A stretch of DNA of 62,978 nucleotides from Eubacteriaceae bacterium (lineage in GTDB: Bacteria; Bacillota; Clostridia; Lachnospirales; Lachnospiraceae): NCBI GenBank assembly GCA_910574915.1, contig CAJTCR010000029.1, positions 1 through 62,978 of the forward strand, read 5' to 3'. This document shows positions 25,697-33,633 of this stretch, one piece after another. The notes below the pieces were generated by a model, which saw nothing but the letters and a program-made list of their open reading frames with translations, was not told where the DNA came from and did not search any database. The translations under genes and the position numbers were made by a program. Within the stretch, counting starts at the first letter, position 1. Every line of letters begins with the position of its first letter.

Positions 25697-26428
25697 ATGG
25701 TAAATATAGTAATACCGTCTTGTGGAAATTCAGAATTTTTTAAGGGAAGTTATTATCCAAAAACGCTGTATGAGATCAATGGGAGTCCAATGATCCAACA
25801 AGTAATTTTGAATTATAGTTGTGTAAAAGAGAAACATTTTATTTTTTTATTCTTACAACAGGAATGTGACCAGTTTCATACTGATGATGTGGCAGCTTTG
25901 ATGACAGATGATGATGCAGATATTATTCGGTTAAAAAACATTACAGGCGGTGCACTGTGTACTTGCTTGATGGCAGTAGATTATATAGATTCACAAGAGG
26001 AATTGATTATTGCTAATAATGATCAGATCATAGATGTAGATTATAATGAGATTTTGGATTATTTTCATGAGAATCGTTTTGACTGCGGGGTAATTTGCTT
26101 TGAGTCTCTTCATCCAAGGTGTTCCTATATAAAAACAGATACATGTAATCAGGAGCAAGTCATAGAGGCAGTTGAAAAACGCCCGGTTTCACATAAAGCA
26201 ATAGCAGGTTTTTATTATTTTCGTACAGGGCATGATTTTATTGATGCAAGCAAAACGGCAATATTAAAAGGAGCCATGCATGAAAATAAGTATTATCTTA
26301 CATCTGCTATAAATGAAATGATTTTAAATAATAAAAAGGCAGGATATTGGGAAGTCCAAAATAACAGATATCATTCATTTTATACACCAGAGAGGATTCG
26401 AATTTATGAGAACGGAGGAATTAAATGA
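25697..26428 (+). CDS. Nucleotidyltransferase-fold protein with altered signature loop
   Basis: A 243-residue protein of the sugar nucleotidyltransferase GT-A-like fold. It is clearly homologous to the enzyme encoded at 26757-27491: compare YPKTLYEINGSPMI with MPKPLIDVHGKPMI, and IIANNDQIIDVDYNEI with MIANSDQYVAVDIDEY. However, the nucleotide-binding loop GxGSRF of the other copy is replaced by CGNSEFFKG, so normal NTP binding is doubtful. The acidic NNDQ motif is intact. It could be a regulatory or structural partner, or use a different substrate. Starts directly after the HAD stop, with AGGAGG inside that gene's end. Confidence 0.75.
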   Translation: MVNIVIPSCGNSEFFKGSYYPKTLYEINGSPMIQQVILNYSCVKEKHFIFLFLQQECDQFHTDDVAALMTDDDADIIRLKNITGGALCTCLMAVDYIDSQEELIIANNDQIIDVDYNEILDYFHENRFDCGVICFESLHPRCSYIKTDTCNQEQVIEAVEKRPVSHKAIAGFYYFRTGHDFIDASKTAILKGAMHENKYYLTSAINEMILNNKKAGYWEVQNNRYHSFYTPERIRIYENGGIK

Positions 26429-26760
26429 AAGTTGAAAAGTTAACAGAGATGAAAAGTGGCTGGTTTGTTGGAAATTTTGAACCAACGGTAATAAAAACAA
26501 ATAAAGTCGAGGCGGCTGTTAAAAGATACCATAAAGGCGATTATGAACAAGCGCATTATCATAAAATTGCTACAGAGTTAACAGTAGTTGTATTTGGAAA
26601 AGTGAGAATGTTTTCCCAAGAATTTAATAAAGGGGATATTATTGTTGTTGAACCTGGTGATGTGACAGATTTTGAAGCTTTGGAGGATACAGTGTGTACA
26701 GTCATCAAGTATCCAGGAGCTGAGAATGATAAATATTTTGCGGGGGTGGATGAAATATGA
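26425..26760 (+). CDS. Small cupin-domain protein
   Basis: A 111-residue single-domain cupin. Motif 1 is visible as YHKGDYEQAHYHKIATEL and motif 2 as GDIIVVEPGDVTDFEAL. The His, Glu and second-motif pattern suggests a metal site, though the second motif has Asp/Phe where the third His usually lies. Such proteins in glycan clusters act as sugar isomerases/epimerases or as small-molecule sensors. It sits between the two nucleotidyltransferase genes with ATGA overlaps on both sides, so it very likely belongs to the same pathway. Confidence 0.75.
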   Translation: MKVEKLTEMKSGWFVGNFEPTVIKTNKVEAAVKRYHKGDYEQAHYHKIATELTVVVFGKVRMFSQEFNKGDIIVVEPGDVTDFEALEDTVCTVIKYPGAENDKYFAGVDEI

Positions 26761-27491
26761 TAAATATTGTAATACCAATGGCTGGAAGAGGCAGCCGTTT
26801 TGCACAGGCAGGATATCGAATGCCAAAACCGTTAATTGACGTTCATGGAAAGCCAATGATTGAATATGTGACACGTAATGTTACGCCAAATGAAAAACAT
26901 ACTTTTATATATTTATGTTTACAAGAACATTTAGAAAAATATGATTTGGAAAAGTTACTAAAGGCAATGAATCCAGGATGCATTGTTTTACCGGTTGACC
27001 ATGTTACAGAGGGAGCTGCATGTACGGTTTTAATTGCAGAGCCGTACATTAATAACAATGATAAGCTTATGATCGCAAATTCGGACCAGTATGTAGCGGT
27101 AGATATAGATGAGTATATTCAAAAAGCGGAAAAAGCAGATGGACATATTATGACGATGTACGCAGATGATCCAAAGTGGTCATTTATCAGCTATGATGAA
27201 AGCGGATATGTAACAATGGTGCGTGAAAAAGAAGTTATTTCAAACGAAGCAACGGTTGGCATTTATAATTTTGCAAAAGGCTCTGATTATGTAAAATATG
27301 CAAATCAAATGATACATAAAAATATACGTGTGAATCATGAATTTTATGTAGCACCTGTATATAATGAAATGATTCAAGATGGAAAAAAAATTACCTATTA
27401 TAATATTGGCAGTGAAGGAAATGGAATGTATGGGTTGGGAATACCAGCAGATCTGGACAAATTTTTAGCAAATCCGGTTTCGAGGCTGTAA
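26757..27491 (+). CDS. Sugar-phosphate nucleotidyltransferase
   Basis: A 244-residue nucleotidyltransferase with intact signature PMAGRGSRFAQAGY, the substrate Lys in MPKPLID, and the acidic NSDQYVAVDIDEY metal motif. It resembles the small RmlA/GlmU-like group found in capsule loci rather than full RmlA. Expected reaction: NTP plus sugar- or polyol-1-phosphate to NDP-sugar. The donor nucleotide cannot be read from sequence. With the degenerate paralogue, HAD enzyme, cupin and phosphodiesterase it forms a compact five-gene activation module. Confidence 0.8.
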   Translation: MINIVIPMAGRGSRFAQAGYRMPKPLIDVHGKPMIEYVTRNVTPNEKHTFIYLCLQEHLEKYDLEKLLKAMNPGCIVLPVDHVTEGAACTVLIAEPYINNNDKLMIANSDQYVAVDIDEYIQKAEKADGHIMTMYADDPKWSFISYDESGYVTMVREKEVISNEATVGIYNFAKGSDYVKYANQMIHKNIRVNHEFYVAPVYNEMIQDGKKITYYNIGSEGNGMYGLGIPADLDKFLANPVSRL

Positions 27492-27495
27492 AAAT

Positions 27496-28866
27496 ATGGC
27501 TGGAAAAAATAATTTAAAAAAAATACGATACTTTGTTCCTATACCATTGTTGCTTGCAGCAACAATATCCTATATTTTTCATGCTACCTTAAATATTCCG
27601 TCTCTAAATGATTATATCCGTGAGATCAACCAGTTTATTGGCGAAGGAAAAATATCGTCCTATGTGTGTTCAAGTGCTTTTATTTTGCAGCCGCCTGCTA
27701 AGTTATTGTCCGTATGGATCAATTTGCACTTTTTTGGATATAGTGTATATTTTGATTTAATTTTAGGTGCATTTGGGTTGTCATTAATTGCATTTTTCAT
27801 GTACAAGTATGTGTTAGATTTTAAAGTCAATTTATATTTTTATGCGGCAGTTCTTATTTGTATTTTTAGCTTAAATAAATGGGAAATGATTTTGAATGGG
27901 ACAGGATGGCCTCATTTTTGGGCATTTGCTATGTTTTATTTGTACTTTTACTTGCTGGATCTATGGTATACGAAAAAGGAAATCTCAGGCAAGAGGCAGA
28001 TCTTCCTTATAGTGCTTGCACCGGTTACAATATTATGTATTGCTGTATTTTATAGCGCTGTTTTTGCGGTAACGTTGAATTTATTCTATTTTGGAATGAT
28101 TTTAGCAAAATATAAAAGAGCAGAAAAGATAGACAATGAAATTATATTCTTGTTGTCTGTAGACATTCCTCTGGCAATATATGTTTTATGTAGTTATCTC
28201 CAAAGAGACAACAGAGTGATATCTGATGGTTCTTTGTTTGCTGCCCTGCTTGAAGAACCTGTGTTTTTTATTAAGTTTTTTGTAGCGTCCTTTTCCGCTG
28301 AGATGATTGGGGTAGAGACTGTTACCAGTACTGCAAACGGGATGATCTGGGCATATGTTCTTGGTATTTTTGTAATAGGCATGTATATGGTTTCAGCATA
28401 TTTGATATTGTCACTGCATATTTACAAAAAAACAATACTTCCGGTATGCCTGCTTGTCAGTGGATTTTTAAATCATGTTATTATTTTATGCTCCAGATGG
28501 GGCTTTCGATCAGTAACTTATGGAATGAGTTCGAGATATGGGTTGCAGTATATGGAGGGGGTTTTAGGAATTATCGTTACATTGGCATATGCATATCAGA
28601 TTTGCAGCAGGCGTATAATTCGCAGATATATGCTTCTGATTACGGCGTTGTTTGTTGGCGGCAATTTGTTGACGACTTATGATGAACTGCATAAAATGCC
28701 GTACCGTTTGTATGCTTCTGAACAGGCAAAGACAGTATTCTTTAGTTATGATGATTATGATAATAAAGAATTGGGGCAAATGTTTGTTACCGATGGAAAA
28801 AGTGTTAGAGATGCAATGGAAATATTAAAAATATATCAACTTAGTATATGGAAAAATTATCAATGA
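27496..28866 (+). CDS. Multi-spanning membrane protein of glycan locus
   Basis: A 456-residue integral membrane protein with about 9-11 hydrophobic segments and a short soluble C-terminus (SYDDYDNKELGQMFVTDG, AMEILKIYQL). An early loop IPSLNDYIREINQF lies where GT-C enzymes carry their catalytic acid. The RYGLQYMEG loop near residue 350 is typical of bacterial GT-C-like DUF proteins. I cannot name the family. Weak ribosome binding site. Its stop overlaps the next membrane gene by ATGA, indicating a functional pair. Confidence 0.68.
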   Translation: MAGKNNLKKIRYFVPIPLLLAATISYIFHATLNIPSLNDYIREINQFIGEGKISSYVCSSAFILQPPAKLLSVWINLHFFGYSVYFDLILGAFGLSLIAFFMYKYVLDFKVNLYFYAAVLICIFSLNKWEMILNGTGWPHFWAFAMFYLYFYLLDLWYTKKEISGKRQIFLIVLAPVTILCIAVFYSAVFAVTLNLFYFGMILAKYKRAEKIDNEIIFLLSVDIPLAIYVLCSYLQRDNRVISDGSLFAALLEEPVFFIKFFVASFSAEMIGVETVTSTANGMIWAYVLGIFVIGMYMVSAYLILSLHIYKKTILPVCLLVSGFLNHVIILCSRWGFRSVTYGMSSRYGLQYMEGVLGIIVTLAYAYQICSRRIIRRYMLLITALFVGGNLLTTYDELHKMPYRLYASEQAKTVFFSYDDYDNKELGQMFVTDGKSVRDAMEILKIYQLSIWKNYQ

Positions 28867-31376
28867 AAAAGGAACATGTATGGTATATAAAGCGATATTT
28901 AAAAAGTATATGGCTCTATATCGTTTTTACTGTTATTTTATTGTTTCAGATATATAAACTGTTTGTAACAGGACCGTATCAGTATGCACTACATACAGAA
29001 ACTGCACGAAAAATGATTTTAGAATTATTGATTTTTTCTACAGTGGCGATAATAGTAAATTGGAACGTAAAAGGTAAGTTGAAATTTTACATAGGAGTCT
29101 TGTTAATTGTTTTAGAAGCATATCTGCATCAGGTTATCCTTCCGTTTCTGGCTGCCACAGGATATTTCGGTATGATTGTATTGACAGGTGCCTTTCTCCT
29201 ATTTGTTTTTTTTCGTAGAACGGATATGGAGAACAGCATCTTTTGGACAGGCAGTCTTATTTTGGGATTGGATTTTGTATGTCTTTGCGCGGGGACTTTG
29301 TCTTTGTGCAGGATTTATTCGGTCAGAAATATGTGGATTGTTTTGTCTGCTGTGAGTTTGTGCGGATTGGTTGTATCTGGAAACAGAGTTTTGCAAATAA
29401 AAAACTTAATAGTTATCAATAGATATGCAGATCATGGCATATCTATTAAACTATTTCTGTCGGTTGTGGAGGCTAGCCTGTTGATACAGATTGGACGTGC
29501 TGGGCTTCAGGGAGATTATGATGCACTTTGGTATGGAATTCGATCACCATATGTGCTTGCAAATTCAGGAAAGGGTATCTACGAAAATCTTCATCTTGCA
29601 GGTTTTACGTATTTGTATCCAAAAGGATTTGAGACAATTTTGCTGCCGTTTTCAGAATGCGGGGCATGGAGTTGTCAATTCTTGTTTTGTGCATTGCTGG
29701 TATGTGCGACAGCAGCAATTTGCTGGCTGTTTGCAAAAGATCTCACAAACAAGAAAATAGCATGTATGATAGGGGCTTTAGTGATCACGCTGCCTAGTTT
29801 GGTGAATATGGGGATGACGGTTAAGCCGGATGTGATTACTGTTTTTTTGCAAATCACAGCGGTATATCTGATTTATTTGTCAAGTAAGAGGAAAGATAAC
29901 TGGCTTGTGTATCTGGGTTTGGCAAGTCTTATTTCATCGTATTGTTTTAAAATAACCGCAGTACTTTTTACGACTGTTTTGCTTGTGGGGCTGCTGCCGT
30001 TTATTAGGATTAGAAAAGTAAGAGGCGGCATTACGGTATTGCTGTTTAGTTTGCTCACGCTGGGGGTTATCTGGGGGAGGACTTTTGTGCTGACAGGGTC
30101 ACCTTTGATTGCGTTTTTAAGTCCAGTACTTGATATGTTCGATGTCGAGGTAAAATATCCATATGCGGTAGTTGGAGGTATTAATCAGTCATTGGGAGGG
30201 GTAACAGATACGATAAAAAAGACAGTGTTTAATCTGTATGGATATTTTATAAATCCAGCAGCGGAGGGATTTGAACATGTGGTGATTGCATGGGGAACAG
30301 TATTGCCGTTGCTTTTATTTCTATCAGCTTCTATAATGCTCGCGATTTTGAAAATAAGAGTACATAATTGTTGGAAATGGGTTTGGTTGATGACAGCACT
30401 ATGTTTTTCTATGTTATTTGGTATGGGATTTATTTCACAAGCAGATGGAAATTATTTTTTGCTGTTTTATGTTGCGGTAATCTTGCTGGCAGGCTGTTTT
30501 ATTTTTAAATACGGTGTTGCCATGTCTGGAATATGCTGGATGGCGGTAATATTTCAGATTTGTATGATTGCATTTTCGAACTGGAGTTGGTCTGTTGGTT
30601 TTTCAGAAATAAAAGTTCCAAACAAAGGATATATAAATCAGCAGCTTGCTTACGATAATATTTTAGAAAATACGGCGGGAAAAGAGATTTGCGAAATATT
30701 GAACAGATCTAAAAAGAAGAAAGCAGTTGCAGTGACCACGGATGTAACACAGTTAGCGGGCATGAAATGTGTTGCAGAGCGTTTTTGTGACATTGAGTCT
30801 GGAAATCCGGCGTTGATAGATGAAAAGGAACATTTTTTGGAGTATTGCAAAAAGTGTGGGATTGATTTTGTTTATGTAGATGATCAGAAAATCCTGCCAG
30901 ATGACGGTAAGGAACAGTTACTGATTGAACTTATTAAGACAGGAGCAGTCCAGCGTATTATTTTTGGAGAGAATGCAACTTTATTAATACTTGCACAGGA
31001 ACATGTACAGGCTGATTATTTCGGACAACTCGTAGAGCAGTTTATGATTCGAAGAGGGAAAGTGATAAAGAGTGATGGTTGGTATGAGGATGGATGGACT
31101 GGACCGGAAGTGGAATTTTATGTATATTCTAAGACTGGTAAAGTAATGCTGGACTGTTATATTCCATATAAATTGGATAGAACGTTATCTATGGATATCC
31201 TGGCAGATGATGTGTTGCAGGGAACGGATGTCAGGCTGGAAACAGGCACATCACAGATTGCTATGAATGTACCTCAGGGAAAATATGTTAAAGTAAATCT
31301 TTTGAATCATTTTTCAACGGATTTTCCAGGTGATTTGCGTCAGGTATGTTATGTGTTGGAAGTTGAGGAAGAATGA
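28863..31376 (+). CDS. Large GT-C-like membrane protein with soluble C-terminal domains
   Basis: An 837-residue protein. Residues 1 to about 560 contain about 13-14 membrane segments. The large first luminal loop carries GDYDALWYGIRSPYVLANSG and FTYLYPKGFETILLPFSE, a pattern I associate with GT-C transferases of Gram-positive glycan loci. Residues about 595-715 form a soluble alpha/beta domain (AVAVTTDVTQLAG, GIDFVYVDD), and the end is beta-rich (VEFYVYSKTGKVMLDCYIPY). It probably transfers a sugar from a polyprenyl-phosphate carrier on the outer face. ATG 28863 overlaps the upstream stop; ATG 28848 is an alternative. It is the last gene of the A+T-rich cassette. Confidence 0.72.
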   Translation: MKKEHVWYIKRYLKSIWLYIVFTVILLFQIYKLFVTGPYQYALHTETARKMILELLIFSTVAIIVNWNVKGKLKFYIGVLLIVLEAYLHQVILPFLAATGYFGMIVLTGAFLLFVFFRRTDMENSIFWTGSLILGLDFVCLCAGTLSLCRIYSVRNMWIVLSAVSLCGLVVSGNRVLQIKNLIVINRYADHGISIKLFLSVVEASLLIQIGRAGLQGDYDALWYGIRSPYVLANSGKGIYENLHLAGFTYLYPKGFETILLPFSECGAWSCQFLFCALLVCATAAICWLFAKDLTNKKIACMIGALVITLPSLVNMGMTVKPDVITVFLQITAVYLIYLSSKRKDNWLVYLGLASLISSYCFKITAVLFTTVLLVGLLPFIRIRKVRGGITVLLFSLLTLGVIWGRTFVLTGSPLIAFLSPVLDMFDVEVKYPYAVVGGINQSLGGVTDTIKKTVFNLYGYFINPAAEGFEHVVIAWGTVLPLLLFLSASIMLAILKIRVHNCWKWVWLMTALCFSMLFGMGFISQADGNYFLLFYVAVILLAGCFIFKYGVAMSGICWMAVIFQICMIAFSNWSWSVGFSEIKVPNKGYINQQLAYDNILENTAGKEICEILNRSKKKKAVAVTTDVTQLAGMKCVAERFCDIESGNPALIDEKEHFLEYCKKCGIDFVYVDDQKILPDDGKEQLLIELIKTGAVQRIIFGENATLLILAQEHVQADYFGQLVEQFMIRRGKVIKSDGWYEDGWTGPEVEFYVYSKTGKVMLDCYIPYKLDRTLSMDILADDVLQGTDVRLETGTSQIAMNVPQGKYVKVNLLNHFSTDFPGDLRQVCYVLEVEEE

Positions 31377-31419
31377 AAAGAGAAAAGTATGAGGAGGAAC
31401 TACAGGAGGAATTAAAATA

Positions 31420-32214
31420 ATGAAAACAGTCATACTAGCTGGCGGCTTTGGAACAAGAATTAGCGAAGAAAGCCACCTGGTGCCGAAGCCAATGATCGAA
31501 ATTAGCGGAAAGCCAATCCTTTGGCACATCATGAAGGAATACTCTTATTATGGTTTTCATGATTTTATTATTTGCTGCGGGTATAAACAGCATGTGATTA
31601 AGGAGTGGTTTGCAGATTATTACCTGTATAACAGTGATGTCACATTTGATTTTACAAAGAGCGGTCAGATGCAGGTTCATAACAATGTAGCAGAACCATG
31701 GAAGGTGACGCTTGTTGATACTGGGTTACATACAATGACAGGTGGGCGTATACGACGCATTCGACCGTATATTGGACATGAGGCGTTTATGTTGACTTAT
31801 GGGGATGCTGTGTCGGATGTGGATCTTGGAAAACTGTATACTTTTCATAAGGCACATGGAAAGTTAGCGACGCTGACGGCAGTGAATGTGGGACAGCGGT
31901 TTGGTGTATTGGAGGTAGAGTCAGACGGCAGTATCAGCAGCTTTCGGGAAAAAAGCGAGGAAGACGGCAGTGTAGTCAATGGGGGATATATGGTGTTGGA
32001 ACCAGATATTTTCGATTATATTGACGACGATGATACAGTATTTGAAAAAGGTCCGTTGGAGCAGGCGGCTGCCCACGGGCGATTGGCTGCGTACAGGCAC
32101 ACGGGTTTTTGGAAATGTATGGATACACAGCGGGATAAAAGGCAGTTGGAAAAAATGGCAGGGGCGGGATGTGCTCCTTGGATGCAGTGGCTTTCAGGGA
32201 AAAAGGATAAATAA
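31420..32214 (+). CDS. rfbF: Glucose-1-phosphate cytidylyltransferase
   Basis: A 264-residue enzyme making CDP-glucose from CTP and glucose-1-phosphate, the entry to CDP-3,6-dideoxyhexoses. It shows the signature LAGGFGTRISEESHLVPKPM, SGKPILWHIMKEYS, DYYLYNSDVTFDF, LTYGDAVSDVDL (metal Asp) and FWKCMDTQRDK, all characteristic of RfbF rather than RmlA or GalU. Strong ribosome binding site (AGGAGG). Base composition returns toward that of the rest of the window here, marking the end of the A+T-rich cassette. Confidence 0.92.
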   Translation: MKTVILAGGFGTRISEESHLVPKPMIEISGKPILWHIMKEYSYYGFHDFIICCGYKQHVIKEWFADYYLYNSDVTFDFTKSGQMQVHNNVAEPWKVTLVDTGLHTMTGGRIRRIRPYIGHEAFMLTYGDAVSDVDLGKLYTFHKAHGKLATLTAVNVGQRFGVLEVESDGSISSFREKSEEDGSVVNGGYMVLEPDIFDYIDDDDTVFEKGPLEQAAAHGRLAAYRHTGFWKCMDTQRDKRQLEKMAGAGCAPWMQWLSGKKDK

Positions 32215-32225
32215 AGGAGACTTCT

Positions 32226-33563
32226 ATGTTTGAACATAAGACAGAGACAGAAGCAAGAAATGAGATACTTGGCATAGTAAAAGAATACTGTGACAGGTTT
32301 CATATCCCCAAAAAATATGAAAAAGGGGACAGGATACCATATGCCTGCCGGGTATATGACAGTGCAGAGATGTGCAGTCTGGTAGACAGCGCACTGGAGT
32401 TTTGGCTAACACAGGGACGTTACACCCAGGAGTTTGAAGAAAGGCTTGCACAGTATTTAGGTATTCGGTATTGTTCTCTTGTTAATTCCGGGTCATCTGC
32501 AAACCTGCTAGCGTTTATGGCGCTGACTTCACCGCTGCTTGGAGAGCGGCAGGTGCGTCCAGGGGATGAGGTGATTACGGTGGCTGCCGGGTTTCCAACA
32601 ACGGTAGCACCTATAGTGCAATATGGGGCAGTTCCGGTATTTATCGATGTGACGCTTCCACAGTATAACCTGGATGTAATGCAGTTGGAAGAGGCATTAT
32701 CAGAACGTACAAAAGCAGTTATGGCAGCGCATACGCTTGGAAACCCGTTTGACCTAGCGTCAGTACGACAATTTTGCAGTGAGCATGGGCTGTGGCTGGT
32801 TGAGGATAACTGTGATGCGCTTGGTTCAAAATATCTGCTGGATGGGAAAGAGGTATATACAGGCACCGTCGGTGATATTGGCACCTCGTCATTTTATCCT
32901 CCGCATCATATGACAATGGGCGAGGGAGGAGCGGTGTATACGAATGACCCGCTGCTGCATAAGTGTATCCGTTCTATGCGTGACTGGGGCAGGGACTGTA
33001 GCTGTCCCTCTGGTATGGACAACAAGTGCGGACACAGGTTCGGCAGGCAGTATGGGCAACTGCCACAAGGCTATGACCATAAATACGTCTATTCGCATTT
33101 TGGGTACAATTTAAAGGCGACGGATATGCAGGCGGCGATCGGCTGTGCGCAGATTGAGAAGCTTCCGGTATTCGCAGAAAAAAGAAGACAGCACTTTGCG
33201 TATCTTCAACATAGACTGTCTGACTGTACCGAAAGTCTGGTTTTGCCGGAAGCGTGTAAGAACGCAATACCGGACTGGTTTGGATTTGCGCTTACTTGCC
33301 GTAAGGAGGGAAAACGCACACAAGCCGTGCAGTTTTTGGAACAAAAGGGTATACAGACAAGAATGCTGTTTGCAGGAAACTTGCTCAGGCATCCGTGTTT
33401 TGATCAGATGCGTTCGATCGGGGCAGGATATCGTGTGGTATCAGAATTAAAGAATACTGACCGGATTATGCGAGATACGTTTTGGGTTGGCTTGTACCCA
33501 GGGATGACGGAGTCGATGTTGGAGGATCTTGCCGAAGCAGTAAGAGAAGCGGCACAAGGATGA
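32226..33563 (+). CDS. rfbH: CDP-6-deoxy-4-keto-glucose 3-dehydrase (E1)
   Basis: A 445-residue PMP-dependent [2Fe-2S] enzyme (RfbH/AscC) that removes the 3-hydroxyl in CDP-3,6-dideoxyhexose synthesis. It has the DegT/AspC aminotransferase fold, but the PLP lysine is replaced by His (PPHHMTMGEGG, 225-235), which is diagnostic for 3-dehydrases. The Cys pattern C258-x-C260-x7-C268 with a further Cys at 196 fits the known iron-sulfur site. It needs a ferredoxin-type reductase (E3, AscD), not found in the window. The dehydratase RfbG, normally encoded between rfbF and rfbH, is also missing: only 11 bp separate the two genes. Confidence 0.92.
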   Translation: MFEHKTETEARNEILGIVKEYCDRFHIPKKYEKGDRIPYACRVYDSAEMCSLVDSALEFWLTQGRYTQEFEERLAQYLGIRYCSLVNSGSSANLLAFMALTSPLLGERQVRPGDEVITVAAGFPTTVAPIVQYGAVPVFIDVTLPQYNLDVMQLEEALSERTKAVMAAHTLGNPFDLASVRQFCSEHGLWLVEDNCDALGSKYLLDGKEVYTGTVGDIGTSSFYPPHHMTMGEGGAVYTNDPLLHKCIRSMRDWGRDCSCPSGMDNKCGHRFGRQYGQLPQGYDHKYVYSHFGYNLKATDMQAAIGCAQIEKLPVFAEKRRQHFAYLQHRLSDCTESLVLPEACKNAIPDWFGFALTCRKEGKRTQAVQFLEQKGIQTRMLFAGNLLRHPCFDQMRSIGAGYRVVSELKNTDRIMRDTFWVGLYPGMTESMLEDLAEAVREAAQG

Positions 33564-33633
33564 AATTGACGGATAGGAACAGCAAGAGGATTGAAAATGA
33601 AACATAGATCATAGAAAGACAGGGTGGGAAAGT

